From assembly GCF_002443255.2 (NCBI RefSeq), contig NW_019211454.1, positions 20,675,037 to 20,739,036 on the forward strand: a stretch of DNA of 64,000 nucleotides, read 5' to 3'. The stretch is from Varroa destructor. Taxonomy: Eukaryota > Arthropoda > Arachnida > Mesostigmata > Varroidae. The position numbers and the translations under genes were made by a program. The notes under the pieces were generated by a model that saw only the letters and a program-made list of their open reading frames with translations, had not been told where the DNA came from and searched no databases. Shown here piece after piece: positions 1 to 13,540 of the stretch; the stretch's first letter is position 1, and each line of letters starts with the position of its first letter.

Positions 1-3000
1 TAGTTAACGCGACATATAGTAGCCTTAACTTTTTCTAGATAATCCCACATAATGCTATTTCCATTGATATGTTTCGATTTTTTTAAATGTATTTATTCGA
101 ATTTCTAAAAATAAATAAAATGCTAAAAGCATTGCTGATGTCGTCAGCAAATATGACCTCTATATACCGCTTCCTGTGTGACTCAAATGTTCTTTAGTAA
201 ACCGGTATGAGTTCTGGTTGTTTCAGATATCCACACGCCATGGCTTTCTCGAGGATTTTGTTCCCTCACTTAGATTCCTGATCCTTTCTTTTTGGCCAGC
301 CAGAATTGTTCATTGTCAATGTGAAAGGTAATTAGAATTTAAAAAACCCTCGTTTGGGTTTCGTTCTTGACGCCCGCGATGCCGTCTAAGTACATAGATT
401 TTTTCTTTAGCCTGACGCACTAATTATTACTCTTACTAATAGTGAGACTATTGGATTACTATGCTATAAACGTTTTACGATCACGGTATAAGCTGTCGGT
501 AATCGTAAGCTTAGTATATATGATAAGTTCCGCTAAACACTTTTCGAGCGCTCGGTATTGCTTCTGATATCTCCGATGGACGGGATTATCGCAAAGAAAG
601 GATCCCATATGAACAAACGTAAAGCAAAATATGCTCTAGACGTATGGATAGATGCACAGCGTACCGTATCTGTACCTCATCTGTCTGCCGCAGTCGCTAA
701 GGTTGATTTGACCTCTGTGTTCACCCCAATCACTCATGCTTCTTGTATCCATAGTGTAGCCTGTCCCTTAGATAATGTCGTATCCTATCTTTCACCTCGG
801 ATCGAAAGGCCATTGTGAGTCAAGGTTGTGATTGCGTCGGTCAACGACGCTTATGAATATCCTCGAAAATAAAATGCCGATCCAGCTGTAGCTTTCAGGG
901 CTCTCCAAATCTATTCACATATATATTTATTGACGATTTGCATGGCGACGCAAGTGTCACTTGAGTAAAAAGTAACGACTGTAAAGCCGTTATTCTCAGC
1001 CGAAATCTCGTCCGGTAATGGCAACGGAGCGAGAACAATCATTGGAGACGACGTGTCCTTCATTTTCTCATTGGATAATACAAGTTTACCAGTGAATCCT
1101 ACAGACGCGGACAGAAGCGCAGCAAGGTTACAGCTATGGTATATATTGTACCATTATGGTTGTTGTTTTGCTAAAGTTATTAATAGATGCCTTGTTGTCA
1201 CACTTGTTGAGTGTGTAACGTCTCCGGCTGCAAATTTAGGCACCGTAGCGACATATGGCCGATACCGGCCCGCAGGTGGGCAAGTGCTCGATCGCTTAAC
1301 GAATGAGTCAATACCGGTGTCTAGTGTACGGCTTATTACAAACTTGAAATATTCTTCCTTTGGGGCTAATTATATTTAATATTTTTGAGAAGAAGTTCTA
1401 CGCATTCTGTCCACAGGATATAGAGGAATAACGTAAGATGTGGCTTTCAAGTATTCCAATTAAATTTGTTTATCTTTTTTTTAGAAAAGTTATAAGTTAT
1501 CGCTTGTGAACTTACTGATCGAGTTATACTGTCGTTTGGTAGCTCGTTTATGGCGCGTGATGTTGTATCTATCAAGTACTGATTTCGATTTACTATGACA
1601 GTGTTATATTGAAAATTTCTTGCCACTGATAGATAATGACATGTATGTTCATATTACTACCCTAGACTAATTCGTTAAAGGTTATAGCAGAACCACCGTT
1701 CTGTTTTTTTAAGGTAGATATTTAAATAGTGTTGCAATGTCGATATTTTATTAAATTGGCCAGGTCGACGAATTTATTATCCGGCAAAAGAGCCGCAAAG
1801 AGTGGTCATACAAACAAGGCTTGTTTTAACCTCAAGTGTTTGTTTGTCAACTCGGACGATACGAATAGAAGAGGACAGAAGAATGGTAACGGATAGGTGG
1901 CAAGCGACGGTCACGTGCCATGTGGCATTGGCAGCACCGTTGTTGTTTGCCTTTTTAGAGATAAGGTACGCGTGTGTGCGCACCACTCGAAAATTACGCA
2001 TTTATTAGAAAAAGGAAATTTATAAATAAGGGGAAAAAATTAGAGTTTTGGACCATGTAGGTTTCCGGGATTCGTGTTTCGGATTATTTCATGTGCTTTC
2101 TCGTCGCTTCCTTTGTGCTTCCGCCTTTAAGAGACGATCCCTTACGGTTCCTAATCAGCCGTCTTCTCCGCTATTCTTGGTTAGTCATACCGAAGTGAGG
2201 GCCTAGTGCGCTGAGGGCCACAGGGGGCATCGAGCGAGCAGTAAATGATGCTAACCGTCACAGGGCGCAAATGGCAAAAGGGACGTCGCCCGCTCGGTCA
2301 ACTATTGATTGTTGCCAAAAAAAAAGATGGTTGACCCAGCACATCATGATGATCATCGTGACCATCAGCATTAGCAGCATTAACGATCAACGACGACGAA
2401 GAAGATAAAAAGTAAGAGGAATAGTGGTAGCAATAACAACGTTAGAGTTCCTGTAATGGCCAGCTTAGTGGCAAGCTCATTGTAACTAATGCTCAATGGT
2501 TAAGAAAAGTAGAAAGAAGAAAAGAGTGCCGAACCCAATCGACGTGGGCAAATTCAGTATAATAGCAGGGTGTTCCTGTCACGTATTATTCGTTACTGTT
2601 AAATATTTATTCATGACAATGTTGCTGCCACGGCAATGTGGATACGTATGAATATAACGTAAAACTCCTACCTCTGAGTCAACGACGTTTCTACGAACGT
2701 GTGACACGTACGCGCACACACACAGACACGTTCTTACATGCGGGTACGGATGCGACAGGCAATCACGCCACTGACTCATTTATTTAGTCAGTCATTCGAC
2801 CAACGAACAGAAGCTAGCCACAGTCAAGGTAAGCTGGCCAAAAGATGACCCTGTTGCCGTCCCAACTATCTTATCTTTTCTCCCTTCTTCCATCATTCCG
2901 CAGAACAGCCAGAAGTCCAAAAGCGTGATGGCCCCTAAAACCCCATCATTGTCCCCATTAAAAGCAGTGTTCAATTATAGCAGTAGCAAGTGGCGTCATA

Positions 3001-6000
3001 GCGATGATAGGTGTAGCCCGTGCAGTAGTAGAAGTAGTACGATCGTTACGGCCGGGGCTGGTGGCTTCTGACGGCTGGCTCTCAGCATGAAACAAAGTGT
3101 CCCTACGCCCGATTTCGGACCTAGACTACTAGCGATAGTGACAGCTGATTCCGGTGACTCGGCCTAGCGGTAACGGTTCCCTTTGCAACTGTAGCTCATC
3201 AGCCAGCAATGAGATAGCGTACAGGTTGATCGAAAAAACAGGGCTTCTACTATACTTCGCTATATAACCTTTTTGGCGAACGACTCGCTTTAATATCGCA
3301 ACTCCTGAGTGGATCCTATCAATCAGAAAACGGAGAAAAACACTGTAACTGACGCCTGAAACGCTTGTTTAGTAAGCTCGCTTATTTGCATAATATCATT
3401 GTTGAAAGCATAAAAAAAATGTTCCTCTGGCGGTCTCTTTTCGCGAGTCAGTTCAGCGTATAGCGTAACTAAGAACAGACGAAATGTCCGAAAACACCAT
3501 TTACGCCGGCTGCGACTGCCGCTGCGTTCCCCTGCTAAATGACCTTACTGAAAATGTACACATATTGTGGCCTGAGAAGGCCGAACTGATACTGCTGTTA
3601 CCGCTCTTAACAGAGATCAAGTAGCGTCCGCAAAGGTCTGAATCCACATTATTTGCTGCGGGAGTTAGTGTAATTTTGAAGCTAGCAAGAAAAAAAGACG
3701 AAGTGCTCAAGTTGTAATTCAATTGTCATTGCATAAATAAGTTCTTAGCGCGCTGGCACGGTATATGAAGCTCGTCTCGATGCATTGAGGCCGTACGCGT
3801 TTTATCTGGACGCCGTACCGTGGCCGCTGCTGTGATGGGCTGTAAACCTGAATACTTATCTCAAGTTCATGTGCTGTTCCGCGCAGCCGGGTTAATTAAC
3901 TCGACAGAACACTGAACCCTGTGACGACACGAGAAGCGAACACGTTCGCTGAGCTTTAGCGATAGCACTAGTAATATCTGGAGTGCGCAGTTCGGGGTAC
4001 CCTGTTCGAATACGGCATTTATTACTGGCTGCTACACGCAAAGCGGTGACAGCGGTGATGGCTCAGGAGTCTACAACATCTTGGCGAGACATAGGGCGTT
4101 AGATTGATTCGCATTTCCAGCTGTATCTTAAGGCAATACAATGCTATAAGATAATCCCATTCGATGTCAGTCAACTTCAACAAGTTTACGCATATGTCTT
4201 TTTTTCTGTTCTGTACATAATGTATGCATATTGAACACTTTACGCGCGAAGCAGGTGATCGGCCATTCGTCATAGTATGTAGAGGATCAGCCGTGCCGTT
4301 ACCTACATCTATTGTGGATCTAAATGTTTTTAAATATCATGCCAATATTTACCGTGTTACATCTTAGTAAAATACTTATTTATAAAAAGATACTGATCAC
4401 GGTATTCCATCGCTTACCGAAGTCCGAAATAATTAAATGGTATCACGTGAGCATTTTTCATTTTTTTTTTCATTGGAATATGTGAGGCAGCGTTCGTAAG
4501 TTATTGGAGAGAACAAAGATAATTAGCTGAAGCAAAGGAAAAAAATTATCCATATATGTGATTTGCTGCTGGTATTAATCGATAGATGCGAGTAATTCTT
4601 GGTCAGTTTTCGCTGCGACGCTAGCACCACGATTGCCATAAGTACGATAAGAATAAAATTCTTCGAATTTTACATTCTGTAACCGTCTATATGAACATTA
4701 CTACATCTGACTGCTCGCTTCTCAACGATAGCATAAACGCAGGTCCCGGTATCAAGCATATACAGATGACATGTGTGTTTCGGCAAGAAGCCATGTAACC
4801 ACCATGATAACTTGATTTTTTTAGTATCAGCGTCGGTCTGAGGTTAATCACGACTCAAATGATCTGTCTGTTTCTACCATTCCACAGCGACAGGCTGCCG
4901 ATGTAGTACGTCCTTCAATGGGCGCAAAAAGACAGTGAAATCCCGCTGTGCACTTTTCGGGGCCAAATCTCACAGATAACCGACAATCTGTTGCATTTTC
5001 TCAGATTTTAAGACAACTGCAAGACCCTCTTGCCCCAGCCGTCATTGCTACACTTAACTGCTATGGCGATGAAGACGAATACTATAACGTTCGCTAACAA
5101 AACATCTCTTCTATTCTTTAGCCCACAAGTATTGTCAACACCGTCATCGTCGTTATTATCGGGCTTTTCGTATACAGACGCTACATATCGGCAGGGCCCT
5201 ACGTGGTTTCGATGCCCACAGATCTCCCTCGTTCTAGCAGTAATAGCGCCAGTCGAACGTTGATGGCAATGCTCAATGTTTGTATAGCTCACAACATGCC
5301 CTGTACTCTGACTAGTGAACCCCCCCGCTGCCAAGCACTGCTGCAGCGATGGCCGAGACTGCGACAGTGAAGCCATCGACACTCGCAGCCGCTGCAGTAG
5401 ATTGACCGTGCTGCCATCATTGATAGTCACGACCTAAAGGTGTTGCTGTTATTATCGTAGTTGGGGACGCAGTGGTACGTTTGGCTGGTCTGGCAGCTGC
5501 TTTCCCGTGCCAGGCTCGATTAAGCCAGCAGAATCGCTACAAAGAGTACGATTTTTATCTTATATGGCTGCATGAGACATTATATTTAGGCATGGAGGTA
5601 GCTGTGTATAAAGTGAGTAGCAGATGTACCGAAAAAGCATTCCTGAATCACACCTGGGTTAGTATTAAATAGAGCCGACGCTTCTGCCTAGTCTGCATTT
5701 TTATTAGTAATATTTTTTGACGTATCAGTCACGGAAAACTGTTGGAGGCAGCACAGAATTTTAGAGTTTCTAAGGTAATCATTGCCGTTAGTATACTTAA
5801 GCGTCTTTTGATGCTATTATGGCTGATTAGAAATGTTTTATTTTATATTTAATTTTAATTTACAAACATTTTGCCATCTACATTTCATGTTATTTTACCA
5901 TTGTACAATAGAGAAATATAGAAGTCCTACAAACCCGTAGTAAATATTAATCGAAGTTATTATATAATAACAGTAGCGCTGGCGGATTATATCAGATTGC

Positions 6001-9000
6001 TGCATGGACCCTTTCAGATTTTGGTTGGATTGGCTATTTATCAATTTTTAATTATATTACCTATCACTCATTCATCTTAGGGGAGAACGGGGTAACAATG
6101 ACAACAATATGTAGACTATTAGATATGCGTGCGTGTAGATGTACATCAAGTAGTAGTTATGACGGGGGGTTACGTCGAGAAGAGCTTTCAGACGCATACC
6201 TTCTGCAGCCGCAATAAAAAGATATCGACGTGCCGTTATACAGTTTCAGCATTGCTTTCGTGTATATACTGCGTAAGACGACTCTTAAGTTAACAGAAGT
6301 TCTTAGGAAATAGCACAACGGTGGCTGGATGGGTCCAGGATAAGCAAAACGCCGTGTTTCCGGATGCCCTACAACTGCAGTCTAGCCTTCCGTTTACCCT
6401 GGCTTTAACAGCCGAAGGCCGCCAAAGCCCGAAGGATGCCGTAAGGGAGAACTCACCAGCTAACTTTACCAGCACAATCGCACCCAACTAATGGAACAGC
6501 CTAGCCTACATTCAATCAATGTATTTAGGTTAGCTCCTGACAGCAGCAGCCGTGGGCATTCCTCACACTGTGGCCATGCACTGAGTCCTCAGCCAGCGGC
6601 ATAATATTATACCCTATGGCTGGCTTACTTGTCAATATTTGTTTAGCTGGCTGCTACAGCGGCGTTACAGATGATTATCGTTGCAAACCAGCGGCAGTAG
6701 CAGCGCCATTGCAGTAAAGCTAATCTGTTGTTGATTCTGCTGCTCCCGCTATGATTACTTCTACTAGTACTAGGTTGCCCTTTACTACTGCTCCGGTTAC
6801 CGTCACTGACCCGGAGCTGATGACGTGCAAGTAAATGCCCCTGTGGAGCGGAACTGTTTACAGCCGACACACGGGCACAAGTCTCGTATGCCACACGCCA
6901 TCTTAGGGCGCACTATGGTATACACCGACCATTTTTAATCGTCTGGCTACACATGTATCGGGTATACCTTCTTGTCCCTTTTAAATAGAGGACCGATGGA
7001 GTCTCAATGGCTTTTGCATCCGCCCTGCTGGAATAATGTACGCTGGAGATCGTCGCTGTTGCTACGGTCGCCCGCAGCAAAGCTCGTCGCAATGTTCCGG
7101 TGACCTAACTATCATAGATGACAGTTAGTAATAGCACATAGCAACTCGCAGGGCTTACGACTTGAATCATTTGCCGTCTGCTGGTGACGACCACAGTCAC
7201 AGTGATGGTTGAGGCAGCACTGGAAGTAAAGAGGACCTAGTGACGTCTAGAAGTAACGTACAAACAATTATTTAGCAATGGCGACAACCGTTCACTCCGA
7301 ATCACCGATCATTTGTCCACTTTTACCACCGCTTCTGAAAGCAATTCCGCTACGTCTACTGACGAAGTAAACATTGGTCAGCAATCATTATACGTACGTA
7401 TACCTATAGGGTACGTCATTAAAATCCGAACAAAGTTTAGCATGAGGGATAGGAGCGCGTCGTTTTTGCAGTTTGAGCAAAGATTAGTTGTTATCGAATA
7501 TTTCCGCGCCTGATGAACTCCCACCCAAGTATGAAAGCGCTGCCCTTTACCCGAATGCCAGTTTTTTTGCGGTTTCTGAAACATCAGAGAGAAATTGCCA
7601 CACGGCAGGTCAGAAGATCTTTGATAGGGTTTAGATTTCGCTCAAAGATTCATCACAGTGGCCTAAAGAGCTATTTTTCGAGATGCCTTACACAGAAATT
7701 GACGGAAAGAATAATATCAGTTGCCAACTGGGTCGTCTAGATCAGCTTGAAATGCTAATATTTGGAAGACGTTCTATGCCTTCTGGACTTTTCAGCCGTT
7801 TTAAGCCCTTGCATTTTGGGGGATTTTTGACCTACTAGCAAACCAAAATTCAATTCCACCGGGCGCTTTTGCGAGCAGAGCATTTGAGCGTTACATTAGG
7901 GAGTTTACGCCTAGCAATATCGCTTGCCGAATGGTTACAACAATATTAAAACGAGTGGTTCAGGTCCTGACTTGAAGATGTTATCACGGTACCCTAAGTC
8001 CAGTCTCGACGTATAGATATTTACCCGTAAGCGTGAGAACCCCCCCCCATGCCTGACTAAACGTCCCTTAGATGCTTTCTCTTGAAGCCCCTTTTTTTGT
8101 ACCTATATCCGATGGCGTTACTAGTATGATAACTGTTCCATAACAGCTGTGACATCTGTGTCGCAAGGTATCGACCGCGCCTGAGCTTCACACAGTCTTA
8201 ATCCCACATTTCTGGGCCGACTCTTGCCTTGCCTTGTACCATTAGCACACTTTCACCGAGCGGATTTCAAAGCGGTCTGAGCTATCGAGTATTAACGACG
8301 ATGAAGCAACCGCGTGTAGCTGATCAATGGCTGCGCTTACAGCCTAATATCGAAGTTGCCGATACAACTTTCAACAGTTCCCATGCCGGCGTAATGTACC
8401 CGCACGTTTGAGCTGAGCGTTGCGTCGAGAAAGAAATTACAACAAAACAAAGTGAAATGTCGACCTTCATTAACAAACAGCACCAGAACCGCTGAGAAAG
8501 CTGCCGGCGTTGGCTGACCACGTGACCGGCAATCAATTGGCTGCTATAGCTCGAGGTAGGTCCTGTTGAATATTATCAGCCAGTTGTATCCCGTTGTGTA
8601 TTATAATATACTATAAGATAGTATCGTTATGGTACACGCTCGTACCACGGCGGCTGTGGCAATGGCGGGAGTCTCTCCATCGTTGCTTACGCCCGGTCTG
8701 CCGTCGTCTGCTGTTTTCGAACTCGTTCGTTTGGGTCGCAGCGACAGCCGCTACCATCGTTGCTGCCGTACGGTGCGTTGCGTCGTGCCGCGCGTTTCGA
8801 GCGACCCCGACTGAGAGAACATCGACCCCTTCCGTCCAACATGTACCATCTCTTCTGCCTAATGCGCTAAACGTTGGTGTCTCTCGCAACAATGGCAGGT
8901 GCTCTCCTACTGGCAACGCACTGTCTAGGGCTAAATCACCTCAGTCAGCGACGACGCCCTGACTTCCGCGTGCAACAGCATCATCAGGGAGGGCTTTGCC

Positions 9001-9115
9001 CTTCTATCATTCTTGTTCCCTCGTACATACAGTAGCCCCTATATTTCATCCCGACAATTGATGTATAAGAATGCCTTAAAACCGATACAACGATAGAGTA
9101 TAGACAAGAGGATTT

Positions 9116-9222
9116 GGTGGTGGTGGTGGTGGTGGTGGTGGTGGTGGTGGTGGTGATGGTGATGGTGATGGTGATGGTGATGGTGATGGTGATGGTGGTG
9201 GTGGTGGTGGTGGTGGTGGTGG
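9116..9222. repeat. Compound microsatellite (GGT)n(GATGGT)n(GGT)n
   Basis: A 107-bp triplet tract: pure GGT units, then about seven GATGGT units, then pure GGT again. The hexamer core flanked by its presumed parent triplet suggests a GGT tract in which one substituted unit was amplified by slippage. The G-rich strand could also form G-quadruplex-like structures. Confidence 0.97.
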
Positions 9223-10226
9223 CTTCTGCTAGCCTTTATATAACACGTGTGTATCTGGCTGATGCACCGAACTCGATGGACGCGCCTTTATAGTTTCTGG
9301 CGTCCAAAAGGCGTTTCTCTTTACATGTGCGCCTTGGGGATACTATGTTCGGTGCTGTGGACAATTTGAGGACGCGAGAAATATGTATGTCACATATTCT
9401 GCCTCGGTATTTAAGAAGAATGAGTTGACTTTTAGATATATTAAGGCAATATACTTATTAAGTCGTTGTCGCTATCGGGACAAATGGCTCGTGGAATCTA
9501 AAAACTACGTTAGGCAGGACTAGACTACTAGGAACAGGAGCAACTATTATGTAATGGTTGTCGATGTAATCGGCAGCAGATCGCGGATTTAATCGCACTA
9601 CTACGGTAGGCGCAGCCGCAATAGCTGCGGTACCATCGCATGGCGCGATGTATTATTATTATTACTATTCCCGCGATCAATCGGCCGGCCGGCCGTCAGA
9701 TGGATAAGGAAGGTAGTGACGGTCTGAGACGGATTGTGGCGAAATACACCGATCGACGTCGAAAGTGCATTGGTTTTTCCGTCTGTTCAGCGAACCACTG
9801 CCGCGGCTGTCTGCACACGTACGCACACACAGAGATAGGCGCGACCGACGGGTCGACCAAGCGCATATGACTTGCACCGAACTGCTGGGGCTTTTGTTAT
9901 TTGTGTTAGCGCTGCTATCGGTACTAAGCCACTACGCAGTCTTTTCCGTCTACATGTTGATACTCTTCGTTTCTCATTCTTCTGCTGTTGCCGTTTGTAA
10001 CTCCTCCCTCTTGCTGGATTGTTGGTCACAGTAATGGAGAAAGAGCGCCCGGCGCGCGTTTGGCTGTTGTCCAGCTGGTGGCAGGGGCGTCCTCTTGCTA
10101 GAAAAAGGATCGCTGCACTAGAACAGAAAGGGCGGCCAGCAAACGACCAGTTCATCACCGCGATCGTCAGCGGTGGCTCGACAACATTCAACGATTGGAA
10201 AGATCATTGGACAAGTCGCCGTGACA

Positions 10227-10247
10227 CGACCGACCGACCGACCAACC
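10227..10247. repeat. (CGAC)n microsatellite
   Basis: Tandem CGAC units degrading to CAAC at the right end, about 21 bp. Confidence 0.9.
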
Positions 10248-10472
10248 AAGGCTTAAGCGGTCCCAATCGCCATCGTCAACAACATTGAAAACTCCATCAC
10301 GACCAGCATTAATGCTACGGCTACGCTATTACTACAGCCACTATCACTCGATGGTACACAGCAGTGATAAGCTGCAACCAGCGACGGCTCGATGATGACG
10401 AGCAGGCTCATGCTGCTGATAATGGCGCGACAGGGCAACAACAAGCGTCTGCCTCCATACCTCTGTAACAAC

Positions 10473-10499
10473 AGCGGCGGCGGCGGCGGCGACGACGAC
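10473..10499. repeat. (CGG)n(CGA)n triplet tract
   Basis: About five CGG units followed by GAC/CGA units in a GC-rich stretch. No open frame with support runs through it. Confidence 0.9.
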
Positions 10500-11203
10500 A
10501 ACACTCTGGCTGATTTTGATTTAATCAGAGGTGACCAGGACGAAAATGGACGAATCCAGAGCTGACAATCTCAGAATTTCTCGTATCGACTAGTTGTTTT
10601 TCGTTTGCTCACTTGGCTAGCAGGGATGCGTGCGTGAATGCTCGAGCCTGTTATTGTTGTCGCTAGCTCTTGTCGGAGACAACCGTTGACTGAGCGGTAA
10701 TGGCGGTAGAGCGAGTGATGGTGTTAATGACGCTGATGTCAAGATGGCCAAGTAAGCCAGCCGGCCGGTTTGCCCCTACTGGCCGTCAACTGCAGCAGGA
10801 CCGGTAGTGCTGACCAATGAAGGCGATCTACAAGCTCAGTAGCAAGCACGGCCAGTCACTCTTTGTCCGCAGACCCACGGGTATATTGCTTCGTTACGAT
10901 GTGATGCCACTGTTTCTGCTGCCCGTGCTGAACAGCGGTGGCCGCGTCAGCAGTGACGTCGGTAGTAGTCGCTGCAGTAAGGGCGGCCCTGGAGCCCTGA
11001 CCCAGTTCTGCAAGCCCTTGCATAAGATTTCGTAAGCACTGCTACGGCAGTAGTGGCAGCAACGGGAACAGCTCACGGTATGTGGCCGTCAACGGCCATC
11101 ACTGCAACTGCAATCAGCCGCCCAGTATCAGCAGCGGTGCCCAGCGGCACTGACGCGAAGGTAAAACCGACATCATCGACACCATCCACTTGAACGGCTT
11201 TTG

Positions 11204-11260
11204 GTGCGTGTGTGCGTGCGTGCGTGTGCGCGCGCGCGCGGGCGCGGGCGCGCGCGCGCC
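11204..11260. repeat. Alternating purine-pyrimidine tract, (GT)n and (GC)n
   Basis: A GTGC/GTGT-rich run passes into an almost uninterrupted GC dinucleotide tract of about 30 bp. Alternating CG is the classic Z-DNA-forming sequence. So many unmethylated or preserved CpGs in one place is notable. Confidence 0.93.
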
Positions 11261-13502
11261 TTTTACGACCACCCGAACGGACAACGACTGCGGCTTGAAC
11301 CAACGACGGATTAACATCGTAAGAGCATCAGCAGCGATGGTGGGACGAATTACGAACGCTATCCCGTTATTGTTTGGTCAATTTGTCTCTGCCTATAGTT
11401 CACTTGAAGATGGGAGTATACATTGTGTCGTTCAGCGCTACGCAACGAAGCTTCAAGGCTAGCTATGCCAACCACTTAGGGAAGTCTGCAAGAGCCGATG
11501 CGTGACATATGATTGAACACCGGGTTATTTTATTTTCGTTCTCGAGAAGGTTGCTTGAAGTCGCAGTGTACTCGAGTGACAAGATGTCACTAATCGCATC
11601 GTAATGGACTCGTTAAGACGACGTTATTACAACGATAACCGAAGTACCGTCGCTGCAGGACACGCGACCGTCTGTTCTCCATGTCGATCGTGCTACTCAC
11701 CGCGGTAGTGGCTATAGTACATACTTACAGCGGCAACGCCATTTTACTCTGACGCGAGACGAACGCCGCGATGACGTCACGAGATGTAGTCGCTGGCAGA
11801 TAGACCGTACTGCGGCGCGGTGTTGACTGAATATCTCAACCGCCGTTGTCGTTATCGCAGTTGACGCCGGGACCCGTTGTGGTAGCATTGCAGCGACATT
11901 AGAAGCTTGAGTAGTATAGCGGCGGTGGTGACTGGAACCAGCCTGTGAGCCCAGCAACGAACATCACACTCACGACGGCCCCGTTGGCTGCCATCTGTCC
12001 TATACACACGGCCGCGGCAGCTCCGGCCGACAGCCACTGCTGACCAGTGGAAGCCCCCTGCTATTTATTCTTTGTAATATAGTGAATACATAGAAATACA
12101 GCAGGCCGTTTCAAACTTCGTCCGCAGCGAAAGGCAAACAGCGGACAACGACTAATGGCGCTTAGGCAACTTTTAGATATAATACAATAACAAATAAGCA
12201 AACTTATCTTGTGAGTAGGGCTCTTCCACGTCACTGGACACGTCGGGAGTCGGTATTAACTGTTCAGCTAGATAAATTTCAACACCGTTGCAAAAATCGG
12301 AGTATGCTGATAGCTAAGAACTCGATTTGGAATCTAAAACCAAAATTTTATATTGCTTATTAGTACTATTAATATCTATAATAATGTAAAATCACCAGTA
12401 ACAATAGTGCGTTCGTGTAAAAAATCTTTCCTTTGTTTGCATCTCTGATGTTGGTTTGGCTGCCGCTGTATACGGCCAGCGGTGAATGTGGGTCACCACA
12501 AACCCCACTTGCCACGCACAATGGCCAATGAAATGACGGTCGAATTTAATTACTCAGATGTGCATATGGAGTACCTCAAGCATTGTACATTGCGGTCAAT
12601 TAAGACACCAGGGCCATAGAGATGCAAGTTATACAAAAATACCCGCTTGTAATAAAAATCTTCGACAGATTAATAGAGCAGCCCGAAACAGCCAACGCCA
12701 TCGGGTCTTTATCACGCCTTTTACGGCACTACTCATCAATACCTTTTAGCTGTCACCTGTTCCGTCGCTGTATACAAGTAACAAGATTTGACCGGGTGGC
12801 ACGATTATTAATATTGCAATAGATAAACGGAACTGATAGATAGACGTAAAAAACGCTCTTCGAGGAATAGGTATGACACCTAAAAGGCTAGCTTCGTCTT
12901 TCTACTGGTCAGCTAATTATAACGAACAAAAAATTTATATACAGTTTATGAAATGGCACATTTCTTCAAGTCAAGTCTTCCTTTTTCTTATGTGTTGTCC
13001 TGAGTTTTTTCTACAAGTGTTTTATGATTCGTATCATTGCATGGCTAAGGAAAAACGGAGGGCTTTACATACGCACGTTTATATATAAAAGGGTAGGAAA
13101 CCGCATTTTTCTCCGTAAGGTAATTCACAAATAATAACAACGTCGCATCTAAGAAGCTGATGCTCATCATAATTAAAGTATGAAAATTGCTTGCGTGGTG
13201 CACGGTTCGATTTTGCCTCCGCCGGCTGCCTTACCCATCGACACAGTAATCGTGTGCTGCCATTTCGGCATTTTTCGTACTTTACCTATGGTACCAACGC
13301 CGCTACGCTATTTCTTAAAGAACCGGTCTTTCTCAGCACAAAACAAACAACGTCTGTACCCAGATTCGAACACAGACCACGTGATACGCTCAAGTTTATT
13401 GAAGAACTATTTTAGCCAGTGTGCTATCATGTCGTCAGGTGTATGTGCATGCACCAAACGTAACGACCGCATAGCTGCACGTCGGCAGCTATTATATGGA
13501 GA

Positions 13503-13540
13503 TGGTTGCCTGCATGCCTGCCTGCCTGCCTGCCTGCACG
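13503..13540. repeat. (TGCC)n microsatellite
   Basis: TGCC units with one interruption (TGCATGCC), inside a GC-richer patch. Confidence 0.93.
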
